Assembly (NCBI RefSeq): GCF_003386285.1
Contig: NZ_QPNC01000018.1
Location: forward strand, 124,001 to 188,000
DNA: 64,000 nt
Origin: Nocardiopsis sp. FIRDI 009
GTDB lineage: Bacteria > Actinomycetota > Actinomycetes > Streptosporangiales > Streptosporangiaceae
Direction: 5' to 3'
Below, piece by piece: positions 57,688 to 64,000 of the stretch. Below the pieces are notes generated by a model that was not told the DNA's origin, ran no database searches, and was given only the letters and a program-made list of their open reading frames with translations. Made by a program: the position numbers and the translations under genes. The first letter of the stretch is position 1, and every line of letters starts with the position of its first letter.

Positions 57688-58950
57688 GTGCCGTCTTTGA
57701 ACGCCTCGTCAACGCCCGCCGATGCCAGTGGGTCGGTTCCCTCCGGTGGGTCCCGCTCCCGGGGGTGGGTCGCCGGGTTGGTCCTGGTGCTGGGTGTGCT
57801 GACGGCGGTCGGACCGTTGGCCACCGACATGTATCTGCCGGCGTTTCCGGAGATCACGCGTGATCTGGGGGCGACGGAGGGGCAGATCCAGTTGACGCTG
57901 ACGGCGATCATGCTGGGGATCGCGGTCGGTCAGTTGGTGATCGGCCCGATGAGTGACGCCTGGGGCCGGCGTAGGCCGTTGCTGGTGGGTGTGGCTCTGT
58001 TCACGGTGACGTCGGTGCTGTGCGTGTTCGTGCCGGACGCGACGGTGTTCGCGGTGGTGCGGTTCGTGCAGGGGGTGGCGGGTGCCGCCGGTGCGGTGAT
58101 CGCGCGTGCGGTGGTGCGTGATCTGTTCTCCGGTGACGGTGCGGTGCGGTTCTTCTCGCGGTTGGCGCTGGTGATGATGTTGGCGCCGCTGTTGGCTCCG
58201 TTGGTGGGGGCGCAGTTGCTGCTGGTGGGTCCGTGGCAGTTGAGTTTCTGGGTGCTGGCTGGGGTGTCGGCGGTCAGTTTCGTGTTGGTGCTGGTGTGGT
58301 TGCCGGAGAGTCTGCCGGTGGAGGAGCGGCGTGCGCGGGGGCCGCGGGAGTTGGCGGTGACGGTGGGGCGGCTGCTGGGTGATCCGCGGTTCGTGGGTCC
58401 GGTGCTGACCGTGGGGTTGAGCTTCGGGATGCTGTTCACGTACGTGTCGTCGTTTTCGTTCGTGTCGCAGGAGGAGTTCGGGGCCTCGCCGCAGACGTAC
58501 GCGTGGCTGTTCGCGGTGAACTCGTTGGCGATGATGGCGGGTACGCAGCTCAACGGTGTGTTGGTGGGGCGTGTGGAGACGCCGCGTCGGTTGGCTGTGG
58601 GGTTGGTGGTGGCGCTGGCGGCGGTGGTGTCCCTGTTGGTGGTCGCGCTGGCGGGTGTGGCGTCGTTGGGGCTGGTCGCGGGGTTGCTCGGGCTGATGAT
58701 GTTCAGCGTCGGGTTCATCATGCCGAACGCGACGGTGCGGGCTCTGGACGGTCAGCCGGTGGCGGTGGCCGGTACGGCGTCGGCGTTGATGGGGGCGTTG
58801 CAGTTCGCGTTGGGCGGCGGTGTGGCGGCGTTGGCGGGGTTGACGCCGTCGGGTGAGGCTTCGGTGCGGAGTATGGCCGTGGTGATGGTGGCGGCGGCGG
58901 GGTTGTCGTTGGCGGCGTTCGTGTGGTCGGTGCGGTCAAAGGTCCGATGA
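57688..58950 (+). CDS. MFS drug exporter, Bcr/CflA type
   Basis: About 420 residues and 12 membrane helices. Characteristic Bcr/CflA sequence: GPLATDMYLPAFPEITRDLG at the first loop, LTLTAIMLGIAVGQLVIGPM and SDAWGRRRPLLVGVALF (motif A), RFVQGVAGAAGAVIARAVVR (motif C region) and VLVWLPESLPVEERR between halves. It probably exports drugs or amino acid-like compounds by proton antiport. GTG 57688 (TTGGAG 6 bp upstream) is preferred over GTG 57682. Codon use shifts here to G/T-ending codons with many TTG leucines, unlike genes before 57.5 kb. Confidence 0.88.
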   Translation: MPSLNASSTPADASGSVPSGGSRSRGWVAGLVLVLGVLTAVGPLATDMYLPAFPEITRDLGATEGQIQLTLTAIMLGIAVGQLVIGPMSDAWGRRRPLLVGVALFTVTSVLCVFVPDATVFAVVRFVQGVAGAAGAVIARAVVRDLFSGDGAVRFFSRLALVMMLAPLLAPLVGAQLLLVGPWQLSFWVLAGVSAVSFVLVLVWLPESLPVEERRARGPRELAVTVGRLLGDPRFVGPVLTVGLSFGMLFTYVSSFSFVSQEEFGASPQTYAWLFAVNSLAMMAGTQLNGVLVGRVETPRRLAVGLVVALAAVVSLLVVALAGVASLGLVAGLLGLMMFSVGFIMPNATVRALDGQPVAVAGTASALMGALQFALGGGVAALAGLTPSGEASVRSMAVVMVAAAGLSLAAFVWSVRSKVR

Positions 58951-59107
58951 CCCTGGGTATGGGCGGTCTGCGCTGGGTTTTTGGCGGATCGCTCCGGGTT
59001 GCCGTCGGGTGGGAACTCCGGGCACAGTAGGCGTTCTGTTCCCCTTTTGTGTGGCGGCCCCGCTCTGTGGTGGGTCCGTCCTCCGACGTGGCAGGTGATG
59101 TGTGGGT

Positions 59108-61078
59108 ATGGGCGAGGCGAGTGTCAGCCCGGGTGTGCGGGTTCGGGAGCTGTCGGGGCTGGGTGACCTGGTGTATGAGGCGGCCCATGCTGACGCCCAC
59201 GCCGAGGTGTTCTCGGTGCCGTTGGACGAGGGTTGGGAGCGGCGGACGGCGGGTGCCTTCGCCACGGATGTGACGGGGATCGCCAAGGGTCTGGTCGCGG
59301 CGGGTGTGTCCGAGGGTGATCGGGTGCTGGTGGTGTCGGGTACGCACCACGACTGGGCGAGGTTGGCGTTCGCGGTGTGGTCGGTGCGGGCGGTGCTGGT
59401 GCCGTTGTCGTCGTCGGCGTCGGTGGAGCGGGTGACGCACGTGGTGCGGCAGACGCGGCCGGCGGCGGCGGTGGTCGAGGGTGAGCGGTCGCTGCGTGCG
59501 GTGGCGGCGTTGCAGCGGGAGTTGCCTGATCTGGGTCGTGTGTGGCGGTTGGAGGAGGGGCTGCCGGAGGTCGTGCGGTTGGGGGCGTACATGGACGCCT
59601 CGGCGGTGCGGTTCCGTCGTGACGCGACGATGCCCGAGGACGCGGCGGTGGTGCTGTATCCGATGAGTACGGTGTCGCGGCGGATGCGGGGTGTGGTGCT
59701 GTCGCACGGTGCGTTGTTGTCGGCGGCAGCCGGTGTGGTGGATCGGATGTGGCCTCGGTTGTCGGAGTTGGAGCCGGGGCGGGCGAGTGCGCTGTTGGAT
59801 CTGCCGTTGTCGGAGATCTCGGGGTTGGCGTCGTTGTTGGCCTGTGTGGTGGGCCGGGTGCGGGTGGGGTTGTCCGCGCCGGGGTCGTTGACGCGGTTGG
59901 TGAAGTCGTTCCGGCCGACGGTGCTGGTGTGTACGCCGGGGTTGCTGGAGCGGGCCTATGAGGTGGAGCGCAGGCGGGCGCACTCGACGGGGTGGGATTC
60001 GTTGGGGACGTTCAACGCCGCGGCTGAGGCGGCGGTGCAGTTCGACCGGGCGCCGAAGAAGGGCGCGTGGCGGCGGTTGTCGCGGTCGATGTATGACTGG
60101 TCGTTCGCCAAGATGCGGGAGATGTTCGGTAACCGGGTGCATCTGGCGGTGTGCTGGGGTGGGGGTCTGTCGCAGCGGTTGGATGAGTTCTTCGGCGGTG
60201 TGGGTGTGCCGGTGATGCAGGTGTTCGGTGTGCCGGAGACGGCTGGTGTGTTCACGGCGAACGCGGTGGGGGACCGTTCGGCGGGGTCGGTGGGGCGTGC
60301 TCTGCCCGATCGTGAGGTGTGGGTGTCGCGTGAGGGCGAGGTCCACGTGCGCGGTGGTGGTCTGTTCTCGGGGTATTGGGCTGATGGTGAGGCTTCGGGG
60401 ACGGCGTTTCGTGAGGGGTGGTTGGCGACGGGGGTGGTCGCTGAGGTCGATGAGGCGGGGTTTGTTCGGGTGAGTGGCCGGTTGCGGCCGCAGGCGGCGA
60501 CGGCGGAGGTGCCGGGGCGGTTCGTGCCGGTGGCGGGTGCGGTGGAGCCGTCGGTGCCTGCTGTTGCGGCTGAGGGTGGTGGGGTGCCGGAGGAGGGGGG
60601 TTCTGGGGCTCCTGTGGTGTCGGTGGTCGGGGAGCCGGAGGGCGGGTCGGCCGTTGCTGCGGTGGAGGGCTCGGATGCGGCGCTGGTGGCGGAGTTCGAG
60701 GCGCGGTTGCGGGCGCATCCGTTGATCAGTCAGGTGTTGGTGATCGTGGAGGGGCGGCCGTTCGCGAGTGCGTTGGTGACGTTGGTGCGTGACCAGTTGG
60801 AGTACTGGCGGTTGGTGAACGGGCGTCCGTTGTCGATGGCGCCGGAGGAGATCGCGGGGGATCGGGATCTGCTGCGGGAGGTGCAGGGGTTGGTGTATGA
60901 GGCCAATCGGAGTGTGCCGCGGCATTTGGCGGTGCGGTCGTTCCATGTGTTGGCGGAGGAGTTCACGGTGCAGTCGGGGTTGGTGGCGCCGTCGGGTGAG
61001 TTGCGGCGTGATGCGGTGTTGCGTGCGTTCGCTGAGGAGATCGACGGGTTGTATCGGGTGCGTCGTGATCAGCGGTAG
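59108..61078 (+). CDS. Acyl-CoA synthetase (AMP-binding)-like protein with degraded motifs
   Basis: About 656 residues with the fold order of FAA1/FadD15-type acyl-CoA synthetases, but the nucleotide-binding motifs are altered. The P-loop (usual YTSGTTGxPKG) reads LYPMSTVSRRMRGVVLSHG; A5 is FGVPETAGVFTANAVG (Glu kept); TGD reads TGVVAEVDE; the hinge is SGRLRPQ; the catalytic Lys region (usual GKLKRR) is PSGELRRDAV. A 90-residue Pro/Val/Glu-rich insertion (60490-60690) separates the domains. Probably catalytically dead or altered. ATG 59108; GTG 59102 also possible. TTG-rich codon use. Confidence 0.8.
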   Translation: MGEASVSPGVRVRELSGLGDLVYEAAHADAHAEVFSVPLDEGWERRTAGAFATDVTGIAKGLVAAGVSEGDRVLVVSGTHHDWARLAFAVWSVRAVLVPLSSSASVERVTHVVRQTRPAAAVVEGERSLRAVAALQRELPDLGRVWRLEEGLPEVVRLGAYMDASAVRFRRDATMPEDAAVVLYPMSTVSRRMRGVVLSHGALLSAAAGVVDRMWPRLSELEPGRASALLDLPLSEISGLASLLACVVGRVRVGLSAPGSLTRLVKSFRPTVLVCTPGLLERAYEVERRRAHSTGWDSLGTFNAAAEAAVQFDRAPKKGAWRRLSRSMYDWSFAKMREMFGNRVHLAVCWGGGLSQRLDEFFGGVGVPVMQVFGVPETAGVFTANAVGDRSAGSVGRALPDREVWVSREGEVHVRGGGLFSGYWADGEASGTAFREGWLATGVVAEVDEAGFVRVSGRLRPQAATAEVPGRFVPVAGAVEPSVPAVAAEGGGVPEEGGSGAPVVSVVGEPEGGSAVAAVEGSDAALVAEFEARLRAHPLISQVLVIVEGRPFASALVTLVRDQLEYWRLVNGRPLSMAPEEIAGDRDLLREVQGLVYEANRSVPRHLAVRSFHVLAEEFTVQSGLVAPSGELRRDAVLRAFAEEIDGLYRVRRDQR

Positions 61079-61101
61079 GGCGTTGGGGTAGGTTCTGTCG
61101 T

Positions 61102-61140
61102 CGGCGAGGCCGCGACCCTGGGTGGGTCGCGGCCTCGCCG
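61102..61140. terminator. Perfect bidirectional terminator
   Basis: 16-bp arms CGGCGAGGCCGCGACC (61102-61117) and GGTCGCGGCCTCGCCG (61125-61140), 7-nt loop, then TTGTCGTGTG. It lies between the converging synthetase-like and SRPBCC-like genes. Confidence 0.88.
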
Positions 61141-61156
61141 TTGTCGTGTGTGGGGG

Positions 61157-61498
61157 TCAGGGGTGTTGTCGCCAGCCTTGCTGTTGGGCTTGGAGCAGGT
61201 TGGTGAGGTGGAGGTGCAGTTCGTTGGCGATGTCGCGGCCTTCGCCCCAGTCGATGAGGCCGAAGTTCATGCTGGTCGAGACGCGCATGTGGGTGCCCTG
61301 GGGGAGGGGGTGGAGGTCGACGAAGACGGTGAATCCGAAGGTGCGCAGGCTGATGCGGGTGGAGAAGGTGTAGCGGCGGCCGTCGGGTGTGGGGTTTCCC
61401 GGGCCTGTGGCCTTCTTGGTGTGCTGTACGGCTGAGGGCAGCGTGTTCCACACCTGGTTCGGTGGGAACGGGAGTCGGTAGTCGTGGGTCGCGGTCAT
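61157..61498 (-). CDS. SRPBCC-like small protein
   Basis: About 113 residues. It opens TATHDYRLPFPPNQVWNTLP, an element typical of START/SRPBCC helix-grip proteins in which a strand leads into xPxxxVWxxL. It continues with YTFSTRISLRTFGFTVFVDL and GTHMRVSTSMNFGLIDWGEG strands and ends in a long helix (IANELHLHLTNLLQAQQQ). It probably binds a hydrophobic ligand; no catalytic residues evident. MTATHDY at 61498 has AGGA 9 bp upstream; ATG 61507 is possible. Confidence 0.65.
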   Translation of the reverse strand: MTATHDYRLPFPPNQVWNTLPSAVQHTKKATGPGNPTPDGRRYTFSTRISLRTFGFTVFVDLHPLPQGTHMRVSTSMNFGLIDWGEGRDIANELHLHLTNLLQAQQQGWRQHP

Positions 61499-61585
61499 GG
61501 TTGTCATTCCTGGGGTGGGGGAGCGTCCGTGGTGGGTGCTTTGGGGTGGTTGGTCTTTGGGGTGGTTGGTCGCGTGGTGGGGTTC

Positions 61586-62248
61586 TCAGGCTGGGGGCAT
61601 TTTCGTGGAGGACAGGTAGGCCAGGACGGCGAGGACGCGGCGGCTGTCGTCGGCGGAGGGTGGGAGGTCGAGTTTGGTGAAGATGTTGTTGATGTGCTTG
61701 CTGACGGCTTTTTCGGTGATGTAGAGGCGGGCGGCGATGGCGGAGTTGGAGCGGCCTTCGGCCATTTCGGAGAGGACTTCGCGTTCGCGGGGGGTGAGTT
61801 GGGCCAGGGGGCCGCTCTGGTCCTGGCGGGCGAGGAGTTGGGAGATGACGGCGGGGTCCATGGCGGTGCCGCCGGCGGCGACGCGGCGGACGGCTTCGAT
61901 GAACTGGCCGATGTCGAGGACGCGGTCCTTGAGGAGGTAGCCGACGGCGCCGGTGTCGTCGGAGAGGAGTTCGCGGGCGTAGAGCTGTTCGACGTGCTGG
62001 GAGAGCACGAGGATGGGCAGGCCGGGGATCTGGGCGCGGGCGCTGAGGGCGGCTTGGAGGCCCTCGTCGGTGAAGGTGGGTGGGAGGCGGACGTCGACGA
62101 CGGCGACGTCGGGTTTGTGTTCGGTGAGGGCGTTGTGGAGATCGGGGCCGTTGTCGACGGCGGCGACGACGGTGCAGTCGTGGGCTTGGAGGAGGCGGAT
62201 CAGTCCGTCTCGGAGGAGGGCAAGGTCTTCGGCGATGACAACGCGCAC
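61586..62248 (-). CDS. NarL/LuxR-type response regulator
   Basis: 220 residues. Receiver domain: VRVVIAEDLALLRDGLIRLL (acidic pair ED), phosphoacceptor Asp in VAVVDVRLPPTFTDEGL near residue 54, LVLSQHVEQ, and Lys in GYLLKDRVLD. C-terminal LuxR HTH: LTPREREVLSEMAEGRSNSA and ARLYITEKAVSKHINNIFTK. It pairs with the overlapping histidine kinase. GTG 62248 follows GGAG. The open frame upstream is the kinase shadow. Confidence 0.93.
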   Translation of the reverse strand: MRVVIAEDLALLRDGLIRLLQAHDCTVVAAVDNGPDLHNALTEHKPDVAVVDVRLPPTFTDEGLQAALSARAQIPGLPILVLSQHVEQLYARELLSDDTGAVGYLLKDRVLDIGQFIEAVRRVAAGGTAMDPAVISQLLARQDQSGPLAQLTPREREVLSEMAEGRSNSAIAARLYITEKAVSKHINNIFTKLDLPPSADDSRRVLAVLAYLSSTKMPPA

Positions 62249-63468
62249 GGGATCTCCAGGGTCACGATGGTGGGTCCGCCTGGTGGGCTGGTGATGTTCA
62301 TCGTGCCATCGAATGCGTCGAGGCGGCGTTGGATTCCGGTGAGGCCGCTGCCGGGGGTGGGGGTGGCGCCGCCGGTGCCGTTGTCGGTGAGGGTGATGAC
62401 GAGGCGGTTTTGGCCGTGGTTGATGCGGATCCAGGCGTGGGTGGCGTGGGCGTGTTTGGCGGTGTTGGTGAGGAGTTCGGCGATGGCGAAGTAGGCGGCT
62501 GATTCGACGGGGTCGGCGGGGCGGCCGTGGAGGTCGACGTTGACGGTGGTGGTGAGGGGGTGGGTGAGGGCGAGGGCGTGGACGGCGCCGTCGAGTCCGC
62601 GTTCGGCGAGCAGGGGTGGGTGGATGCCGCGGACGAGGTCGCGGAGTTCGGTGAGGGCTTGGCGGGTGGTTTCGCGGGCTTCGGTGAGCATGTCGCGGGC
62701 GGTGGCGGGGTCGTGGTCGATGATTTGTTCGGCCATGCCGAGGTTCATGCCGAGGGCGACGAGGCGGGCTTGGGCGCCGTCGTGGAGGTCGCGTTCGATG
62801 CGGCGGATTTCGGCGGCTTGGGTGTCGATGGTGTTGGCGCGGCTGGTGGCGAGGTGGGCGACGCGGGCGGTGAGGCGGGCTTTTTCGTTGGGGGCGAGGA
62901 GGAGTCGGTTGAAGGCGAGGTAGAGGTGGAGGGCTTTGGGGGCGGTGTAGTAGGCGAGGTAGGTCAGGAGGGCTCCGGTGAGGAGGGGGATGAGGGTTTG
63001 GGTGGTGGTGTGGGGGGTGTAGAGGCCGTAGAGGGGTGCTGTGGGGTTGAGGGTGTGGAGGATTTGGTAGAGGCCGTGGGTGAGGAGGGCGGTGGGGATG
63101 GCGATGAGGAGGAGGTTGGCGGGCGCGGCGGTGAGCCAGAGGATGTCTTTCCAGGTGGCGGGGTCGGTGAGGAGGGTGGTGGCGCGGCGTAGGACGCTGC
63201 CTTGGGGGATGGGGCGGTAGGCGGAGGGGACGGGGCGGTGGGGGAGGAGGTGGCGGAGGGTTCGGCGTTGGGCGTTGGCGAGGGTGCGGAGGAGGGTGGT
63301 GGTGAGGATGACGAAGGGGAGGCCGATCCAGACGAGGGTGAGGATGGCTGAGGCGAGGATGAGGGGGGTGAGGAGGAGGGCGGCGGTGTTTTGGGACAGG
63401 AGGAGGAAGAGGTAGGCGAGGGTGGTGAGGGGGCCGGGGCGGTGGGTGCGGTGGTGTGTGGTGGTCAT
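62200..63468 (-). CDS. Sensor histidine kinase (HisKA_3, NarX/DesK type)
   Basis: 422 residues. The N-terminal half has about four membrane helices (TLAYLFLLLSQNTAALLLTP, ILTLVWIGLPFVILTTTLLR, and more to residue 190). Then the dimerisation/phosphoacceptor region AEIRRIERDLHDGAQARLVA (His near 245), LRDLVRGIHPPLLAERGLDG, and HATPase elements ELLTNTAKHAHATHAWIRIN (N-box) and LTDNGTGGATPTPGSGLTGI (G-boxes). It overlaps the response regulator by 49 bp. Thr/His/Leu/Pro-rich coding reflects the strand skew of this region. Confidence 0.92.
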   Translation of the reverse strand: MTTTHHRTHRPGPLTTLAYLFLLLSQNTAALLLTPLILASAILTLVWIGLPFVILTTTLLRTLANAQRRTLRHLLPHRPVPSAYRPIPQGSVLRRATTLLTDPATWKDILWLTAAPANLLLIAIPTALLTHGLYQILHTLNPTAPLYGLYTPHTTTQTLIPLLTGALLTYLAYYTAPKALHLYLAFNRLLLAPNEKARLTARVAHLATSRANTIDTQAAEIRRIERDLHDGAQARLVALGMNLGMAEQIIDHDPATARDMLTEARETTRQALTELRDLVRGIHPPLLAERGLDGAVHALALTHPLTTTVNVDLHGRPADPVESAAYFAIAELLTNTAKHAHATHAWIRINHGQNRLVITLTDNGTGGATPTPGSGLTGIQRRLDAFDGTMNITSPPGGPTIVTLEIPCALSSPKTLPSSETD

Positions 63469-63723
63469 GGTTGGTGTGGTGGTGGGTGTCCTTGTGGGTG
63501 GGTGGTGGGTCTATTGAATCGTGGTGGGGTGGGGGTGTGCATGTGGGTGGGTGGGGTGGCGGTTGGTTTTTGGGGTGGGGTGGTGGGGGTGTGGGGGACA
63601 GTTGGTGGTGGATCGGTTGGTTGTGGGGTGAACGGGGCGTGGCCTGGGGGTATGCGCGGTGGGTGGGTGGGTTTTCGGGTCGACTCGCCGTCGGCGATTT
63701 CCCGTGGGTTGCCACGACCTGTG

Positions 63724-64000
63724 ATGATCGGGGGTGTGTGGCGTGAACTGATCCTGGAGATGTATCCCGAGGCCGATCTGCGTGATGCGGCTGATGAGGT
63801 GGCCCTGGCGGAGGTGGAGCGGCGGTTGATGCTGCCGTTGCCGTTTGAGTTGGCGTCGTTGTTGCGTGAGACGGATGGGGTGGTCAATGAGTATGGGGAC
63901 GCTGTGGTGTGGGATGCGCGGCGTCTGGTGGAGGACAATCTGGCGATGCGTGCGGAGCCGGACTATCTGGAGTTGTACGCGCCGTTCGACGAGATGATCT
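63724..64000 (+). CDS. SMI1/KNR4 (SUKH)-like protein, 5' part
   Basis: Truncated by the window end. ATG 63724 reads MIGGVWRELILEMYPEADLR; GTG 63721 and GTG 63736 are alternatives. It continues AEVERRLMLPLPFELASLLR, ETDGVVNEYGDAVVWDARRL, VEDNLAMR and LELYAPFDEMI. The order of a helix, LPxxxxxLLxxxDG and a later strand-Asp region fits SUKH immunity-type domains. No polymorphic toxin is visible inside the window. Upstream 63469-63720 is an extremely G/T-rich non-coding stretch. Confidence 0.68.
   Translation, partial: MIGGVWRELILEMYPEADLRDAADEVALAEVERRLMLPLPFELASLLRETDGVVNEYGDAVVWDARRLVEDNLAMRAEPDYLELYAPFDEMI

Noticed and set aside
58718-60946. 742-codon open frame on the minus strand
   Set aside because: Arg/His/Pro-rich shadow created by the strong G+T skew of the + strand; the synthetase-like gene on + has family structure.
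63481-63720. G/T-rich repeat or satellite
   Set aside because: It is strongly biased but shows no fixed repeat unit; it follows the regional skew.
1-64000. Biosynthetic cluster, prophage, CRISPR array, tRNA or rRNA
   Set aside because: No PKS/NRPS, phage structural, cas, repeat-spacer or RNA-gene sequence was recognised while reading both strands.

Overview
This window is high-GC actinomycete chromosome. The evidence is C/G-ending codons almost throughout, GTG and TTG starts with purine-rich ribosome-binding sites, and typical actinobacterial families (DUF1918, DUF1876, DUF3037, an Eis-like acetyltransferase, VanZ-like, Bcr/CflA, MoxR/DUF58/VWA). The style fits Nocardiopsis or a close relative, but genus cannot be proven from this text. 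No rRNA, tRNA or CRISPR array was seen.

Layout. 0-12.9 kb is small regulator/enzyme pairs: a MarR-MFS divergon with a perfect operator, a luciferase-like oxidoreductase, a PlsC-like acyltransferase, a dehydratase/LysR divergon, a TRIC-like channel beside a flavoprotein disulfide reductase, and an amidohydrolase/NCS1 transporter/small membrane protein operon facing a TetR gene. 13-17.6 kb holds a BadF-type kinase, an Eis-like acetyltransferase, DUF1918, a class V aminotransferase and a MarR gene. 17.9-24.0 kb is a homogentisate operon (MBL protein, FAD monooxygenase, homogentisate dioxygenase, an unrecognised protein, fumarylacetoacetase) closed by a strong terminator. It is followed by a MazF/ribbon-helix-helix toxin-antitoxin pair and a frameshifted membrane gene. 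26.6-30.6 kb is an operon of three PLP enzymes of three different folds, one fused to rhodanese. 30.8-38.4 kb carries an orphan barstar, a TetR/aldehyde dehydrogenase divergon, a lipoprotein polysaccharide deacetylase, a pyroglutamyl-peptidase-like protein with Cys-to-Ser, and an ALDH7-type dehydrogenase.

38.39-42.52 kb is a nested mobile element. A roughly 1.0-kb IS982-type insertion sequence sits at the dehydrogenase stop codon. Its transposase gene is split by a 3,120-bp Tn3-like transposon with 48-bp terminal inverted repeats, a serine resolvase, a truncated TnpA, a VanZ-like gene and a secreted protein gene. Removing the transposon and one target duplication restores the IS transposase frame exactly.

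43.2-57.5 kb returns to core-type genes: ohrR/ohr, two CNNM/CorC membrane proteins, a TrmH methyltransferase, an RsmC-like methyltransferase, a DUF1918-DUF1876 fusion, an APC permease, Nudix/HAD, and MoxR-DUF58-VWA facing a membrane pseudokinase fragment, then a HipA-like kinase with DUF3037. From about 57.6 kb to the end the + strand becomes strongly G+T rich whichever way genes run. This part holds a Bcr-type MFS pump, a degenerate acyl-CoA synthetase-like protein, an SRPBCC-like protein, a NarL-type two-component system and the start of a SUKH-like gene.

Most promising undescribed systems: the PLP/rhodanese/desulfurase operon, the unknown protein in the homogentisate operon (which lacks a maleylacetoacetate isomerase), the defective transposon and its cargo, and several enzyme-like proteins with lost catalytic residues.
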